Source: Boesenbergia rotunda (Eukaryota; Streptophyta; Magnoliopsida; Zingiberales; Zingiberaceae). Taken from it: a DNA stretch of 64,000 bases. The notes below the pieces were generated by a model. The model had not been told where the DNA came from. It did not search any database and saw only the letters and a program-made list of their open reading frames with translations. Position numbers and translations under genes: made by a program. The stretch lies in assembly GCA_024364735.1 (NCBI GenBank), contig JAGFNQ010008275.1:97676-161675 (forward strand), given 5' to 3'. Below are positions 1 to 12,623 of the stretch, one piece after another (position 1 is the stretch's first letter; every line of letters begins with the position of its first letter).

Positions 1-60
1 CTAAGTGTTTCAATGTTTGACAATATGCTTAAGTCAGCGATACATTGATCAAGGGAAGGG

Positions 61-345
61 TGAGTGAAGAAAACTGGACCAAGGTGAACCAAAGTCCTAG
101 TTAACCTAGGCACTAAGTCTTGGTGAGTGAAGCTGGGCACTAAGACCTAGTGAGTGAAGCTGAGCACTAAGACCTGGTGAGTGAAGCTGGGCACTAAGTC
201 CTGGTTCGTGGAATTGGGCACTAAGTCCTGGCCAAGAGTTGGGCACGAAGACCTGGTTCGAGGAATTGGGAAAAAGTCCTGATGAGTGAAGTTAGGCACT
301 AAGTCCTGGACCTAGGGTTTGGGCACGAAGTCTTGGTCCGAGGGA
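61..345 (+). repeat. Degenerate ~30-bp tandem repeats in the LTR
   Basis: Variants of 'GGCACTAAGTCCTGGTGAGTG' recur about eight times. The equivalent part of the other SIRE-like LTRs in this window also carries short tandem repeats, with different unit sequences. Confidence 0.75.
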
Positions 346-883
346 TTGAGCAACTTAGCTGAGCGATGACTAAGGACAGAAGTAGAGACGGGTCGAGGTT
401 CGGACATCTCGAGATCAGAGAGTATCGAAGCCTAAGCAAAAGTCCACCCGAATGGACTGAGTGGCAACCGTCTCCTGAGAGGAGTAGGTGAAAGGTGCGT
501 TCCCGGGGGTGGGAACTTGCGTCGGTTCAACCTAGGGTTTTGTAGAAATCTGAAGTCGGAACCAATTCACTAAGGCTAAGGTTGTATATGTGTTTGCTAT
601 GTATTTATGTATCTTGCAGGTACCTAGAATGGAAGGCAAAGCAGGCAAACAACACGCAACGTGGCTGGAACACAGGGTGCTAGGCACCCCCATTGAAGGA
701 GGCGCCTAGATGGAGCTAGGCGCCCCCATTAAAGGAGGCGCCTAGATGGAGCTAAGTGCCTAGCTGGAAGGTCCAGGGCGCCCTGGTCAGAAGCCTTATC
801 GGCTGCGGTGAGTTCGGCGCGGAGATAAGCTTTGACCATGCCCTTTGAGGTGCCCCCATCAACACAGGCGCCCCAATGAAGCC

Positions 884-890
884 TATAAAA
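884..890 (+). promoter_or_regulatory. LTR TATA box
   Basis: TATAAAA sits in the context 'GAAGCCTATAAAAGGGGC', about 500 bp before the LTR end. Matching TATA boxes lie at about 13083 and 20304 in the other two LTRs, so this is the likely core promoter of the retroelement. Confidence 0.6.
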
Positions 891-1405
891 GGGGCTTCGA
901 CCCCTCAACTCGAGACATAACTTTTCGGAACCATTCTAAGCTTCCCAAGTGACAACAAAGCGCTAACGACGAAGCTCTGCGACCAGGAGGCTCTAGGAGG
1001 AAGTGTGTGGCACTTCGGAGGTCCAGATCGGCCAAGTTTCAATCTGTTTGTTCGGTTTGAGTTTACATTCTGCATTTTCATTTTATCTATCTTTTGTTTG
1101 TAACTCTTCCACTGTAAGACGGGTTTCTCCGCCTCCGGAAAGTCAGGAAAGGAGACCATTAGTGGACGGGTGTTCCCGTGCTTAGGCCTTAGATGTATTG
1201 ACCCTGGGGGGTCGGGAACCAAGTAAAATCCCGTGTGCAATTTGTGTCGTTCTTTATTTTTCTGCTTTATTTTCTATTGTGCTACTAACGCTCTGTTTAG
1301 AACGAATTTCGAAAGTAAGACGAGTTTCCACGAGAAAATTTTCAAGGTCGATATTCACCCCCCCCCTCTGTCGACGACACCGGTCCTACATTCATTACTT
1401 GAGGA

Positions 1406-1833
1406 TATGGGTGTCAATTCGGATGGGTCGGGTCGGGTTGAATTTAAAAAAAAAAAATCAACCCAAATCCGAGCCGAACCTGAATACAACTGAATCCTAC
1501 CTAAATAACCCGATTCAAAATGACTTTTTTGGTTATTTTCTCTATATTTTTTCACTTTTATCTCAATGTTCTATCATTATCATGTTAACATTGATATTAA
1601 TATACATAAAAGAATCTTAATTTTTCAAAATAAAATTTAATTTAATTCAAAAAATCCATTAAATCCTAAATTTAGATCAACCCAGATCAATCTGAACTCA
1701 ACCCGAAAATTTTCAATCCGAAAACCCTCCTACCCAAACCCAAACTGAACCCGAAAGCCCTCAACCCGAACCTGATTTTTTTTTCGGTCAACTCTGGTTG
1801 GGTCGTCGGGTCTGGTTCATTTTAACACGCCTA
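1406..1833. mobile_element. hAT-like MITE, about 430 bp
   Basis: The left end TATGGGTGTCAATTC and the reverse complement of the right end TAGGCGTGTTAAAAT form an imperfect inverted terminal repeat. Internal GGGTCGGGT and CCCGAACC motifs are in mirrored positions. The flanks CTTGAGGA and CTTGGCAA could be a decayed 8-bp target duplication (5 of 8 match). No coding capacity is visible. Confidence 0.55.
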
Positions 1834-1841
1834 CTTGGCAA

Positions 1842-3718
1842 GCAAGTCATCTCCCAAACCGAATATGTCAAACCAACTCGATCCATTATCATTAAGTTTG
1901 GTTCAAAACCAAATCAACTTAGTTTATAATTAAACCAAACCTTTTTAGTTTATTATTAAACCATCTTGGTTCATAACTAAATCAAAGCCTTTTTGATTTA
2001 TTATTAAACCATAATGAATCCATATCGCCTACACTAGCATAACTCATCCACGCTTCCATTTCGACAAATATTTCTCTATATTTGTCTTTCGTTTGTTCCA
2101 ACCAACTCGATCTCTCTCGATGTGAAAATCAAATTCTCAAACTCGTTTTAAGTCTCTAGATAAACTCGTAGTGTATGTGATCCAATAGGTTCCCTGTTAT
2201 GTTGATCGTCTATAACTAACCATTAATTACTAATCGATCATGAATGATACCTAATAGTACATCATGATCTCTAATTAACCAAAAAATAAATGGTTGATTC
2301 CAGATCCTTTTCTTAAACCTTTCAACAACTACATGAGGTCTCGTTCTTTTCATTCATCTTATACTCACTTAATTCAAGACATAATCTATGTATTAGTCCC
2401 CACTATACTGACTACATCACACCTAGCCCAAGTAATACTTTCTCGCCCTATGGATTCAAATTACTCAGACATGTGTCTAAGAATCTTATACTTTTGACAT
2501 GTGATGTTTTAGCCAAAAACTTTTAGTAACAATTCTAACGAGTAGTCATAAGGTATATATCTCCTTGCAAAGAGCGATGAATCCTCTGTAGGTTATTCGA
2601 ATACCTTTGGGTACTTTAACTTTTACCCAATCATCACCGAGTTACACTTTTAAGGAGATCCTTGCTTCGAATGTCAAAGTATAAGTTTTTATGACCAATG
2701 TGACTTGAATATCTCAAGTTGAAGGAAATTCACACTTAAGATGTAATGAGATCTTTATTGACATATCCATATATATAGAGAACCATATGAATCCTCATAA
2801 CAGGTTACTCTAATGAACTAGTTATCATAATAAGCATTCATATTTAACTCTCGATATCCCAATATCTCAAGCCAGTGAAAAATAACTGATTGGTTAGACA
2901 AAGGAGTATAACTCGTATTAGTTTCACAGAATTAATGATGTCTGAATATATCAATTCGTCGACCAGAGAAGATTTTAATATATTCATAATTGCACATATA
3001 AAAATATTTATTATTATGATTCAATTATAAATTCTTTCATATTATGAATTGTATTATGAATATTTAGTGAGTGAATTTAAGATTTAAACACACACGCATA
3101 GAATATGAACTCAAATAGTAAATTTTCATTTATGAAATAAATAAGACATAACGTAATACTTGAACTACCTCTTAGATATAACATCACTTTCACGTATGAA
3201 GTGCACCTCGTTATACTTAAACTACCTCTTAGATATAAGATCACTTTTCACGTATGAAGTGCGCCTCTTGCAATTCCTGCTAAATTTACTGAACCAACTT
3301 CAGTCTCCTCGTTTTGTAATTTGTTGGATGTCTATCATTATTCTTCGAATATCGTTGAGTCTCTTGAGCCGTGAGCTAAATCAATTTACTCATGCTGAGT
3401 CAATACCCCAACTCGATCATGTTGAGTCGCAAGCTTAGCGAACTTCATGTGCATGTTACCAAGTCCTTGCAAATTTTATGCACATCAATAATAAGGAAAA
3501 GGCTTGACTTAAAAACTGTTATCAAATGCATGGAAGATAGACTCTCAAACCACAATAGTTTAATTTCGAAGAACAATATAATAGTCGATGGCATAGATAT
3601 CTATCTAATTATATATAATAATAATAATAATAATAAATACATATTTATCTGCCCTCACTCAATTAAAATCTACTCTAAAATTAGGCACAAAATTTCTTTA
3701 GATTTAGTTAGTGAGGAA
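1842..3718. repeat. AT-rich old LTR-retrotransposon debris
   Basis: No gene is visible. The style of the sequence (runs such as 'CATGATCTCTAATTAACC' and 'GATATCCCAATATCTCAAG') resembles LTR-type DNA such as that at 36044-37968, but I cannot set boundaries. A 57-bp tandem duplication lies at 3159-3272 and a short AAT microsatellite at about 3616-3635. Confidence 0.35.
3159..3272. repeat. 57-bp tandem duplication
   Basis: Two adjacent copies start with CTTGAACTACCTCTTAGATA and CTTAAACTACCTCTTAGATA and end with CACGTATGAAGTGCACCTC and CACGTATGAAGTGCGCCTC. They are nearly identical. No function is apparent. Confidence 0.8.
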
Positions 3719-3768
3719 TGAAATCCCTGTTGCAGACGACGGAGACGAATGAATCTCACGATCGTTCG

Positions 3769-5454
3769 TTATTGGAGGCCTACATTCACATCGTAGGCCA
3801 ACGGATAGCAGGTGTCCTCGCCGCCTGTGCTCCAAAGGAAGTGCGCGTAGTTGGCCCTATGCACTGTGTTCCCCGGCTCCGCCTCCATCGCCCCCAAGAA
3901 CGTCTCCTCTGCCGCCGACAAATCTTTCCTCGCCACCCACAGGAAGCTGGCGTACCGGCTCAGAGTTTCCGCGTCCCCAGGCGCCACCTTCATCGCCTTC
4001 AAGAAGTATTCCTCAGCCCTGTCAATTTTAGTGCCAAATCGTGAGGTGACCAAATTAGGGCGAGAGCGGATACCCTAGTTTAATGCCTACCTGTCGTGCT
4101 GCCGGAGGACGAGAAAGAGGAACTGAGCGAAGTTGGAGAGGAGGAGGGCGTTGTTGGGGTCCTGTGACAGAGCCTGCTCGTACATCATCTCCGTGTGCAG
4201 GAGGTCCGGTTGCTCGTCGGCCTGGAGCTCCACGGAGACAGGAGCCACCATGCTCCGCAACGTCTCCGGGTCCATGAGCGCCTCGTGCCTCGTCGTCGCT
4301 TGCAACTTGGCGAATTCCTTCAAAAACCTTTCCCACAACACAGTCACCTCCGACGCCGGAGTGGCCTCGCTCGGCACGCCCACGCCGCCTTCATCCTCGG
4401 GAAGAAAATCCGAGGAGCCCGCCGACCCCGGTCTAGGGTACCCCCCACCGCCCCTTCCGATCGAGGCGAAGGGCTTGACAGAGGAGCGATCCAGAAGATG
4501 GTCGTCTCCAAGTTCATCTTCCTCGGCAATGTCGTTGAGCGTCGTCGCGGTGGCGATGTTGAAGCGGTCCATGGAGTAGACGGTGAAGTTTGCGAGGAGG
4601 AGCATGACGGACACCATGAGAGTGGGTGTGGCGTAGAAGATCTGCTGGAAGAGCCAGACGAAGGAGTGGTTCAGATTGCGGTGAAGGAGGGGGAGGATTT
4701 CCGGGTGGTTCTCGCAGAGGAACACCTCCCGAAGCTGGAGCGCGTAGGTCTGGAGCTCCTGGAGCATGAATACCATGGACGAGAAGGCGCGCTTCGTGGA
4801 GCAGCAGCCGGTATCGCCGGCCCCGCAGAACCATCCCTCGTCGAACCGCTTCTTGAGTTGGATGAATCTGAGGGACATGGGAATCCCCAAACCGTTGGCG
4901 TTCTTCTCCACGCACGCCGGCACGGTCAGGTTGGACCAGTACTCCGGTTGATGAGGCGGAAAGCGGGGCCACGACGACGGGTGGAGCCATTGAGAACGCG
5001 CCGGCGACGAGGAATCCGGATGAAAGGGCAGAGGCGGCGGCGAATCGACGGAGGGAGCAGGCACTGGCTTTTTCTTGGGGGCGGTATAAAAGTAGGTTTG
5101 TTTCTCCCTTTCGAGCTCTTCTCTGCCGCCTTGCCCTTTTTCCATCCGGAGCTCGATGGCTAAATCCTCGATTCGGCGTATCAAGTCCTCGTCCTCGTCC
5201 TCGTCGTCATCGGAGGGCTCGAAGCTAGCGCTGCAGACCCGGCGCAGAGGTTGCGGGCCGCCTTGCCTTCCTCTGGGTCGCAGGAGCTCCACCGAGCGGA
5301 CCCGCAGGAGCCTGGGACCTGGGAAGGGCGAAGGGCGGACTAGGACGTGGTCGCGCCGACGGACGCCGGCGGTGAGGAAGGCCAAATGTGCCTGCGAAGG
5401 TGGCGGTGGCAGGATGGGCGACACGTAGAAGTTACCGACGATCTGAACTTCCAT
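3769..5454 (-). CDS. TPR-like superfamily protein, probably plastid-targeted (2 exons)
   Basis: The gene is read 5454 to 4091, then 4018 to 3769, giving 537 residues. The 72-bp intron (4019-4090) has GT-AG ends and joins in frame at His-Asp-Arg/Ala-Glu-Glu. I start at the ATG at 5452-5454; the open frame continues upstream only through non-ATG codons. The N-terminus is rich in Arg, Pro and Ser with few acids, as in a plastid transit peptide. An acidic run follows (residues about 82-90), then a hydrophobic segment (about 265-294, 'PTLMVSVMLLLANFTVYSM') that could span a membrane. TPR-like repeats lie from about 418 to the end (motifs 'ALSQDPNNALLLSNFAQFL' and 'AMKVAPGDAETLSRYASFL'). The architecture matches plant TPR-like proteins of unknown function. 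Exon 1 is very GC-rich, typical of monocot genes. The role is unknown; protein interaction through the TPRs is inferred. Confidence 0.87.
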
Positions 5455-5640
5455 CAACGTGATGCTCCGAGACAACTGAAATCGGAGGAGGAGGAGGACC
5501 AAGAGGTGGAGGAGGAAAGGTGAGGGGCAAGCTGAATTAACGTGATGAGTCGGACGGCAAAAGGGAAAAATGCATATAAAGAAAGGACGTCCGCCGAAAA
5601 GGAGGTGCGGAGTTGTTAGGGTTTAGGTTACATCGCCGGG
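5455..5640 (-). promoter_or_regulatory. Putative promoter and 5' leader of the TPR gene
   Basis: Reading the minus strand upstream of the ATG there is a TATA-like TTTATATG at about 5571-5578, roughly 120 bp from the start codon, followed by a pyrimidine-rich leader (CTTGGTCCTCCTCCTCC). This is a positional inference only. Confidence 0.35.
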
Positions 5641-5794
5641 AAACTCGCTGGGTTCCTATTCTTCAGGATCTAAAATTGAATAAGCAAACCAAAACAAAAA
5701 CAAAAACTGGTAAAATAAACCAAATTGAATCATTTTTTTCGGTAAATAACAGAAACTATTTTTTTTGGTAAAAAAACAAATGATTTTATTCCAA

Positions 5795-5834
<40 letters not shown>

Positions 5835-6839
5835 AACTCTATTATTCATAAATTTTTATAAAGTAATGATATAAAAATTACACTTATGAAAATTAAATTT
5901 TAGAATATGATTAATGATTATAATAAAATTTACACTTATAAAAAATGATGTAATTAACATGTCTGATGTAATTAGATTTATACATTTGTTGGCAATTGGT
6001 TCAAAATCAACGGATCATACCGTTCGAAACAGATTGTTTTTTTTTTTTTGAAAAAATGAACCAATAAACTTTTATCATCAAAATCAAATAAATTGAATTA
6101 ATATAAAATTGATTAATTTAGTCAACTTTCAAATTAATTGATCATGACATCATCAACTGATTGATAGTGAGTACTCGAATTATCAATTGAGTTATATGGT
6201 TGTTATCTGATTTGAGTATATTAGTTTAGCAGTTTATTGATGATGGTTCAATTTAATTGATTTAATCGATTTATAAATTTTAAAATTTAAATTGAATCGT
6301 ATAATTTTTTTAAAAAATAAATTTATGAATTAACCAAATTGGACTCCATCAGTTCAATTGATTAATTTAATTTAACTAAATTTTGCTTACTCTTACTCGT
6401 TGGTGTTCTTAAATTTAACTAAATTAGTCTTCGGGATCGACAATGCCATAGAAAAAAAAAGTTTAAAAAACCAAAAAACATAAAGTCAATAAAAATAAGC
6501 TAAATTAAATAATTCTTTGCGTGTATAAAAGAAACAATTTTTTCTATGAAAAAAACAAATGATTTTATTCCTGTATAAGTGTATATATAGTTTCCAAGTT
6601 TTTAAAAAAAATTTGCCTAGTTTAATGCAATATTATTATTATTTATCAATACAATTTGATTTGTATGATAATAATAATAAGAAACTTAGAGAAAAAGGTA
6701 AAAAAATAATAATAAATTATATTATCAAGTTTTAGAATTTACAAAAAAAAATGTAAATAAATAATAAAAAGATTAGTCTACTCTTAGATAATAATAATAA
6801 TAATAATAATAATAATATATACGAACATCCCCTCAAATT
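5641..6839. other. AT-rich intergenic DNA with microsatellites
   Basis: No gene is visible. It holds an (AT)n tract at 5796-5829, a (TAA)n tract at about 6788-6818, and two related ~60-bp stretches (about 5750-5810 and 6525-6590, both with 'ACAAATGATTTTATTCC'), which may be the ends of an eroded element. Confidence 0.6.
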
Positions 6840-7610
6840 CATGATGCATTAGTAGAAAGTATCAAAAGTTTGTTGCTCAGAAATTGAAAACGTGTTGCGA
6901 AATGCACCTTAGTGAATAAGTTTATAATTTGCATGGAAGATGAGACAAACGGTAAGGTGATAGTATCATTCTAACAATGATATCGAGTAAGATGACAATA
7001 CATCTCAATATGCTTGGTGTGCTTGTGAAAGATAAAATTGTGAGTCATTTGAATTGCGCCGGAGTTGCCATAATGCAAAAGGATAGAGTTCGAGAGAAAG
7101 ACACTCGTATAACAAATAACCAACGCAACTAAACAATTTCAACAGTAGTAGAGGTCGTAGCATGATATTCTATTTTGGTAGAAGAATAACAGATAATATT
7201 TTACTTTTTATTCTTTTAAGAGATGCTAGGGTAGTCTAATTATCATCAACAGAAGAAGAGGTAGTCTTTCAACATCATTTGAAGAAGAGGTGCTAGAGTA
7301 GTCTAATTATTGGAAAATATGAAATGACATATCATCAGAGTTATTACAAAAAAACATCAATACGAGTGATATTAGATTTTTTAAAATTAGAAGTGTTAGA
7401 GGAAATATAATAGAATGAGATGTATTCAAGAAAAATAACATTACGCAAGACATAAAGTTTTTGACTAATTGGATCATAGGCTCTATAACCCTTTTGACCC
7501 TTATCGTAACTAAGCAAAACATAAAGAGCGAATCGAGAACAAAGCTTACTACACTCAACATGAGGACGCAAGATAAAACATGTTGATTTAAAAACTCTTA
7601 AGACGGAATA
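6840..7610 (-). pseudogene. Copia pol remnant: integrase C-terminus and RNase H, RT missing
   Basis: Minus-strand translation of about 7610-7345 gives the usual tail of a copia integrase ('GYRAYDPISQKLYVLRNVIF' resembles the conserved KGYRCYDP...LYVSRHVVF pattern). From about 7115 to 6980 the strand reads like the end of RNase H ('YGNSGAIQMTHNFIFHKHTK', normally CDNxxAIxIAxNxxFHxRTKHI). The whole reverse transcriptase that should lie between them is absent, and stops interrupt both parts. This is an internally deleted, dead element. Confidence 0.75.
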
Positions 7611-7724
7611 ATCAAGAAGATGTAGCTCATAACAATACAAGTTATAGTAATTTGGCATAAACATATTATTCATACAAATAAGGCTCTCCGTGACAATATC
7701 AATTGTAATAATTTGGTACAAAAC

Positions 7725-7731
7725 CATATAT

Positions 7732-7802
<71 letters not shown>

Positions 7803-7813
7803 TATATATATAC
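7725..7813. repeat. (TA)n microsatellite
   Basis: An almost pure TA dinucleotide tract of about 90 bp, followed by a short ACAC run. The Tyr/Ile-rich open frame across it is an artefact of the repeat. Confidence 0.95.
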
Positions 7814-7875
7814 ATACACACACTTTCACAGTATCCTCATCACGGAAAGATTTATTTCTACATTTGCAATGATGA

Positions 7876-9289
7876 TGTCATGCCCCCAGAGGTCCATGCT
7901 TGTTCGAAAATCGGGTAACATCTCCCCTATACAGCGGATAAGTTGGGGCAAATATACATACACTCCAATCATAAAAGATGACTCAACCATCATAACAGGA
8001 AATAAAAACACAACCACGCAATTTTATATCAATATGAATAATAAAGATATCATAACTTAAACATAGCAAAACCTTTAACGTCTTTTAGCAGAAATAAAGC
8101 TAAGCGAAAGTCCGAATATAAAGAAAAACTCCAACATGAGTCCAAAATAAACATATATCTATTACGAGAATATTAGACCAATAAAATATATCCAGTCTAT
8201 GAAGTAAATGCGAAAAAATAACGAAAATGCAGAAACAAAGTACTGTCTTAGTAAACCAAATACGGAACAAACTCGACACCATGGGACTGGCAACTGGATC
8301 CTCTCCTGGCTCCAAGTAATGCAACAACCTGCTACCTGAAACAAAAATAGGAAGCAGAGGTGGTGAATCCGGGCGGACTCAGCGGGTATATGAATAGACA
8401 ATAGCATGACATCAAAGGGTATATGAAACAATAGAATACAACAGAGTACAACCTCTAAGAAATAGAGGACACCAAAGCCTGTATAAAACAATGCAAAAAC
8501 ATGCAACATAGCATAACATCAAACAAACATGCATGTCAACCAAATGCAGCAACCATAACTCATAAAAACGCAACAACCACAAGAAAATGCATAAATGCAA
8601 TAGATGCATATGATGCAATGACATGTGTCACCCCTGACGCCAGTCAAGCCTCCAACACATCACATCTGTGTGGCCGAGAAGGACTGTGACAATTGTACGC
8701 ACTCCAACGAATATCACTGATATATATGGTTGAGTGGACAGGATGTTGAGGAGCCAACTACTCCAAAATCCCGATATATAAAGGGAGCTATCAACAGCTT
8801 TGATATCCCTCGGAAACAACGGTGAGGGTGTCAATTGCACGCCTACAACTCCAACATCCATTGTACATGAGTAGTTGAGTGTGGCGTAACAGGACGGTTG
8901 CCCCCACTCTAGCAACTACCACAACAAGTGGTTGAGTGGCAAAACAACTAGATGACTGACGACGGCTTAACCCATATGGAAGCCCAACGGTCGTCAGTAT
9001 GCAACGGTGCAAATATGGTGCATGATACAAATGCACAAACAACCGAATAATAATGAACAACCGAATAACAACGATGCAACAACAAAAAAACAACAAACCA
9101 GAAACCAACGAATTTAACAAAGAAAAACTAATAAAATGAGCTTAAGAACGAGAGTACGCAAGTTTTCAATAGTACTCTTGTGGCATCACAAGCCCATATA
9201 TATATATCTAACACCTTCAACTCTTTTTCATCCTTCAAACAAAATTTCTAGCTTGGAATCAATTGACTGTATCATACTTCCAATCAGAC
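7876..9289 (-). mobile_element. Gypsy-type LTR, partial, same family as 30068 and 44912
   Basis: It begins TGTCATGCCCCCAGAGG and tracks the copies at 30068 and 44912 through shared blocks: 'CGAAAATCGG', 'GGCAACTGGATC', 'CGGGCGGACTC', 'CAATGACATGTGTCACCCC' and 'CGACGGCTTAACC'. In those copies TGTCACGCCCC is the reverse complement of a GGGGCGTGACA LTR end, so the element faces the minus strand. Similarity fades after about 9130, before the copia insertion at 9295, and I cannot identify its other end. Confidence 0.65.
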
Positions 9290-9397
9290 TTAATTGTTGG
9301 TGCAGAAAGCACTCAAGTCGAACCTGAGTTTTGATAATGGCAACAGGGCTCAAAAGTTAAGTCTTACTTGCTATCTAACATGTCACTCTAGTGTGCA

Positions 9398-9547
9398 GGG
9401 TAAAAAGCCCTAGCGAAGGACTGCTAGGCACTGGCGAAGAAATGCCAGGGTAAAAAGCCCTAGCAAAGGACTGCTAGGCACTGGCGAAGGAATGCCAGGG
9501 TAAAAAGCCCTAGCGAAGGACTGCTAGACAGTGGCGAAGGAATGCCA
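9398..9547 (+). repeat. Three 50-bp tandem units in the 5' LTR
   Basis: Units begin 'GGGTAAAAAGCCCTAGCGAA' and end 'AATGCCA', starting at about 9398, 9448 and 9498. A more diverged copy ('GGGTACTGAAGCC') follows. The 3' LTR has only two of the close units. Confidence 0.9.
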
Positions 9548-9808
9548 GGGTACTGAAGCCCTAGCGAAGGACTGCTAGGCGCCAGGCGAAGGACAGCTTG
9601 GGACTGAAGCCCTAGCGAAGGAATGCTAGGCACCGGGCGAAGGACAACTCGGTATCCAAGACCTGGCAAAGGACCGCCAGGTAAAAGTCCAACCAGAGGA
9701 GCGGTTGGCATCAGGTACATTCTCCCGAGAGGAGTAGGTGAGGACGCGTTCCCCGTCGAGGGAACAGTAGGCGTCGGTTCAACCTAGGGCTCCATTTAGG
9801 AGGCCCAA

Positions 9809-12623
9809 TGTCACGCCCCGAGAACCCAGGAGCCGCTGATCCAATAGAAAATCGGACAGTACCTCCCCTGTCCGGCGGACAATTCACACATACACATATC
9901 ACATAAAACACAACCACGCAGTTAAAATGACCTCAGGCCTCAAATCAAGACAGAATATAATATAAAATCGGGTAAACCATACCTGACTGCGAACCGGTCC
10001 GACTTACGACAAAACACAAAGCATAACGGTCTCACAAAAGTACAACTATACTGCCGTATAGTATGACTAAGCCCAACACAAAAGCAACAACGGAAGAAAA
10101 ACAATAGAAAATACTACCAACAAACTAGGCGATAAATCTCGAAGACGTCTCGACAAGTACGCGAACTGGGACAGGCTGTCGGGCACGCTCCAATCAGTCA
10201 TCCTGAAATAAAAACAATGAGCTAACGGTATGAGTCATAGAACTCAGCGAATATCTCCTCATATATATACAAGATAGTCAAATATAGCAACAGTGTAATA
10301 GACTACCGAAATTGTACGTGCACAGACAGTAATAAGAAGAGTTGCAAGAGAATAATAAGAACTACCATACCAATATCGCAGAGTCGCCAAGACCAGACAT
10401 AAGGGTCTCCTGTAAGTGCATGTCAATCATATACAACATCAAGTATAAACAAGCACAAGTAAGGCAAAATAAACGAACACACAAAGTGCAATGACATGGT
10501 CTGGTCACCCCTGCCGTCGGTCAGACATCGTCACCTATGTACGGGAGGAAGCTGAGCGGAGGCCACCCTCCGACGTAGGGCTGTGACTGCCGTCCATACT
10601 CTGCCATCACTACTCCTGAGCGATCGAGTAGACGGAATGCTGCCGGTGTAACACCCCTACTCCAAGGCCTATCCTAGCGATGTCTCTATCAGCCTAAGGC
10701 CATCTGTGGAGGACATCTCTGTCTGAGTGTTACCCCTACCCCATGTATATAATGGGGGAGAGATATCTCCCTCTCATCTCCTAGTATCTGGACAATGCAA
10801 GGAGGGACATCTGTCTGCTACCACGCTCCGATTCACTAACCCATGAGTGCATGAGCGGAGCAGCACAGAGCACACTACCCAATACTCCGTCAACCACTAA
10901 CCCATGAGTGGCCGTATGGGTAGGTCAATATGACTGTCGACCTAGCTCACCCAAAAGGGGTCCCTGCTCGACAGTGATGCACAGTGCACGATGATGCATA
11001 ACACTGGTCAAATAGCATCCACTATCTAGTCAACCTATATCGACATGATATGCAAGGTTCGTGGATAATGCACCATAACCTAAGTCCTAAAGGTATAGGT
11101 ATCACAAGTCAATTGTGGCACAAACAACATCAACAAAACAAATATAAGAGTCATGCCACAATTTATTACATTATTGCTAAACAAGTCTATCAAGTATATA
11201 TATATCTGTGACAATTCTAAAAGAAGAGTCAGAGATACCCGCCTCCAAATGCAAAGTCCGTGCGCGATGAGAACTCCTGTCCAAAATAATATCCGCGACA
11301 CGTGATCTATGTCAACGTCCTGCATCAAAACAAATACAACTTAGCTAACTTCTACAATCACAGATTCTCTAAGTTACACACTTCTATTTATATTCTTATT
11401 AACTAAGCTAACCCGACCAATCAACATTGGGTTCAGTTTAGGTCTAACCTAAACCTAACCCAACCAAATTAACCTTAGAACTAAGATCAATCTTCCCAAC
11501 CGAAACCAAGCTTCAATCCAAATCCATCACAACTCCCACTAAGACCAAAATCTCATAACTACCCAAGATCATTCCGGAAACAGATCAAACCCAACCAACA
11601 CCTCTCGGCTGTTCAAAAATGGAAAGAACAGGAAGCATACAATCAGATGGCACCCTAGGTACACGAACTCGGCTCACAGCAGAGTTCAAACACCAAATCC
11701 TACACATCAAGATCCTCACACGGCAAAGATGGAAAACCAAGAACAAAGCATTCCCCACCCAATCCAACTCAGATCAACCACAACCAAGTCCTAAATTCAG
11801 ATCCCTCATCCCTTCACGCAAGCTCTCGGCAGCCTCCCAGATCAACAACCGAAATTCACAGAATAACAACAACCAGAGAATTCAAGATCCATAGCCGAAT
11901 CTTCAAAGTCTTGCCTCCTAATACTCACCTGCGTGGACCATTCCCTACAGCCCAACCACAGAACACACATAACCCTCCAAATCGCAAGGGAACAAGGGTG
12001 CGTGGCCAAATACAGGGACGAGCTTCAAGAACATCCGAAGGAATCAAACACCTAATAGAAGGGATCACAACTTACCTCGAGAACTTCCGGCGTCCCCTTC
12101 CCTTGCTTTGTACCGAGGAGTATCCAACGATTCCGCAGCCTGACTCTGGCAACACACAGTCGATCAAACCTTAGATGCGCCGGCGTCGCTCCTTTGATTA
12201 GATCCGACTACTCCGCGCCCCCAAGAGGAAAGACCAATCGCCCGTGATCTATCCTTGGAGCTCGATACAGGACTGCCTCGCCGGAGATCAGAAGAACGAA
12301 AAGAAAATCAGATCGGGAAAGGAAAGGTTTCGGCCGTGAGCTAGGGTTCGCGACGGACGGGAGAAGAGGAGGCGTGTCTGTCGCTAGGTCACACGAAGGA
12401 GCAGGAAAATAGTCGGCTTGGTTGCGGCGAGAGAAAGGAGTCGGCTGTTTTGGGCAAGGAAATCGGGAATTTTAGTATTCGGCCGAGGATTTGGGAACAG
12501 AAAAAGGAATTTATTAATGGTGGGTCTTTTTGCAAATTGCCCCACTGATTTTGTTCTATTCGACATAGGTCCTTAAATTTAGGAACTTTGCATTCTGGTC
12601 CCTCTATTTGCAGTATTTTAACA
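9809..12623 (-). mobile_element. Solo gypsy-type LTR nested in the copia 5' LTR
   Basis: It starts TGTCACGCCCC and ends TTTTAACA, with a 5-bp target duplication CCCAA at 9804-9808 and 12624-12628. Removing it and one CCCAA restores 'AGGAGGCCCAAAGTCAG', which matches the uninterrupted 3' LTR (AGGAGGCCGAAAGTCAG). The element is 2815 bp. On the minus strand it reads TGTTAAAATAC...GGGGCGTGACA. The plan resembles the 30068 and 44912 LTRs but the sequence is a different subfamily. There is no internal region, so it is a product of LTR-LTR recombination. Confidence 0.9.

Larger units (their letters stand above)
1..1390 (+). mobile_element. 3' part of a SIRE-like copia LTR, cut by window start
   Basis: The segment has the same plan as the LTRs at 9295-13499 and 19384-20720: degenerate short repeats, GC-rich blocks with GGCGCC motifs, a TATA box with CTATAAAAGG, then 'GGGAACCAAGTAAA' and a C-rich stretch before a terminal CA at about 1390. 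The left end lies outside the window, so it is unknown whether this is a solo LTR or the 3' LTR of a full element. No primer-binding site follows position 1390, which rules out a 5' LTR of an intact element. Confidence 0.75.

Noticed and set aside
4195..5163. A 322-residue open frame on the plus strand
   Set aside because: It is antisense to exon 1 of the TPR gene; the GC-rich sequence keeps several frames open. It has an odd His/Arg/Val-rich composition and no recognised domain.
7344..7829. A 161-residue open frame with long Tyr/Ile repeats
   Set aside because: Its N-terminal part is translated (TA)n microsatellite; only the C-terminal part is genuine, as a copia integrase scrap.
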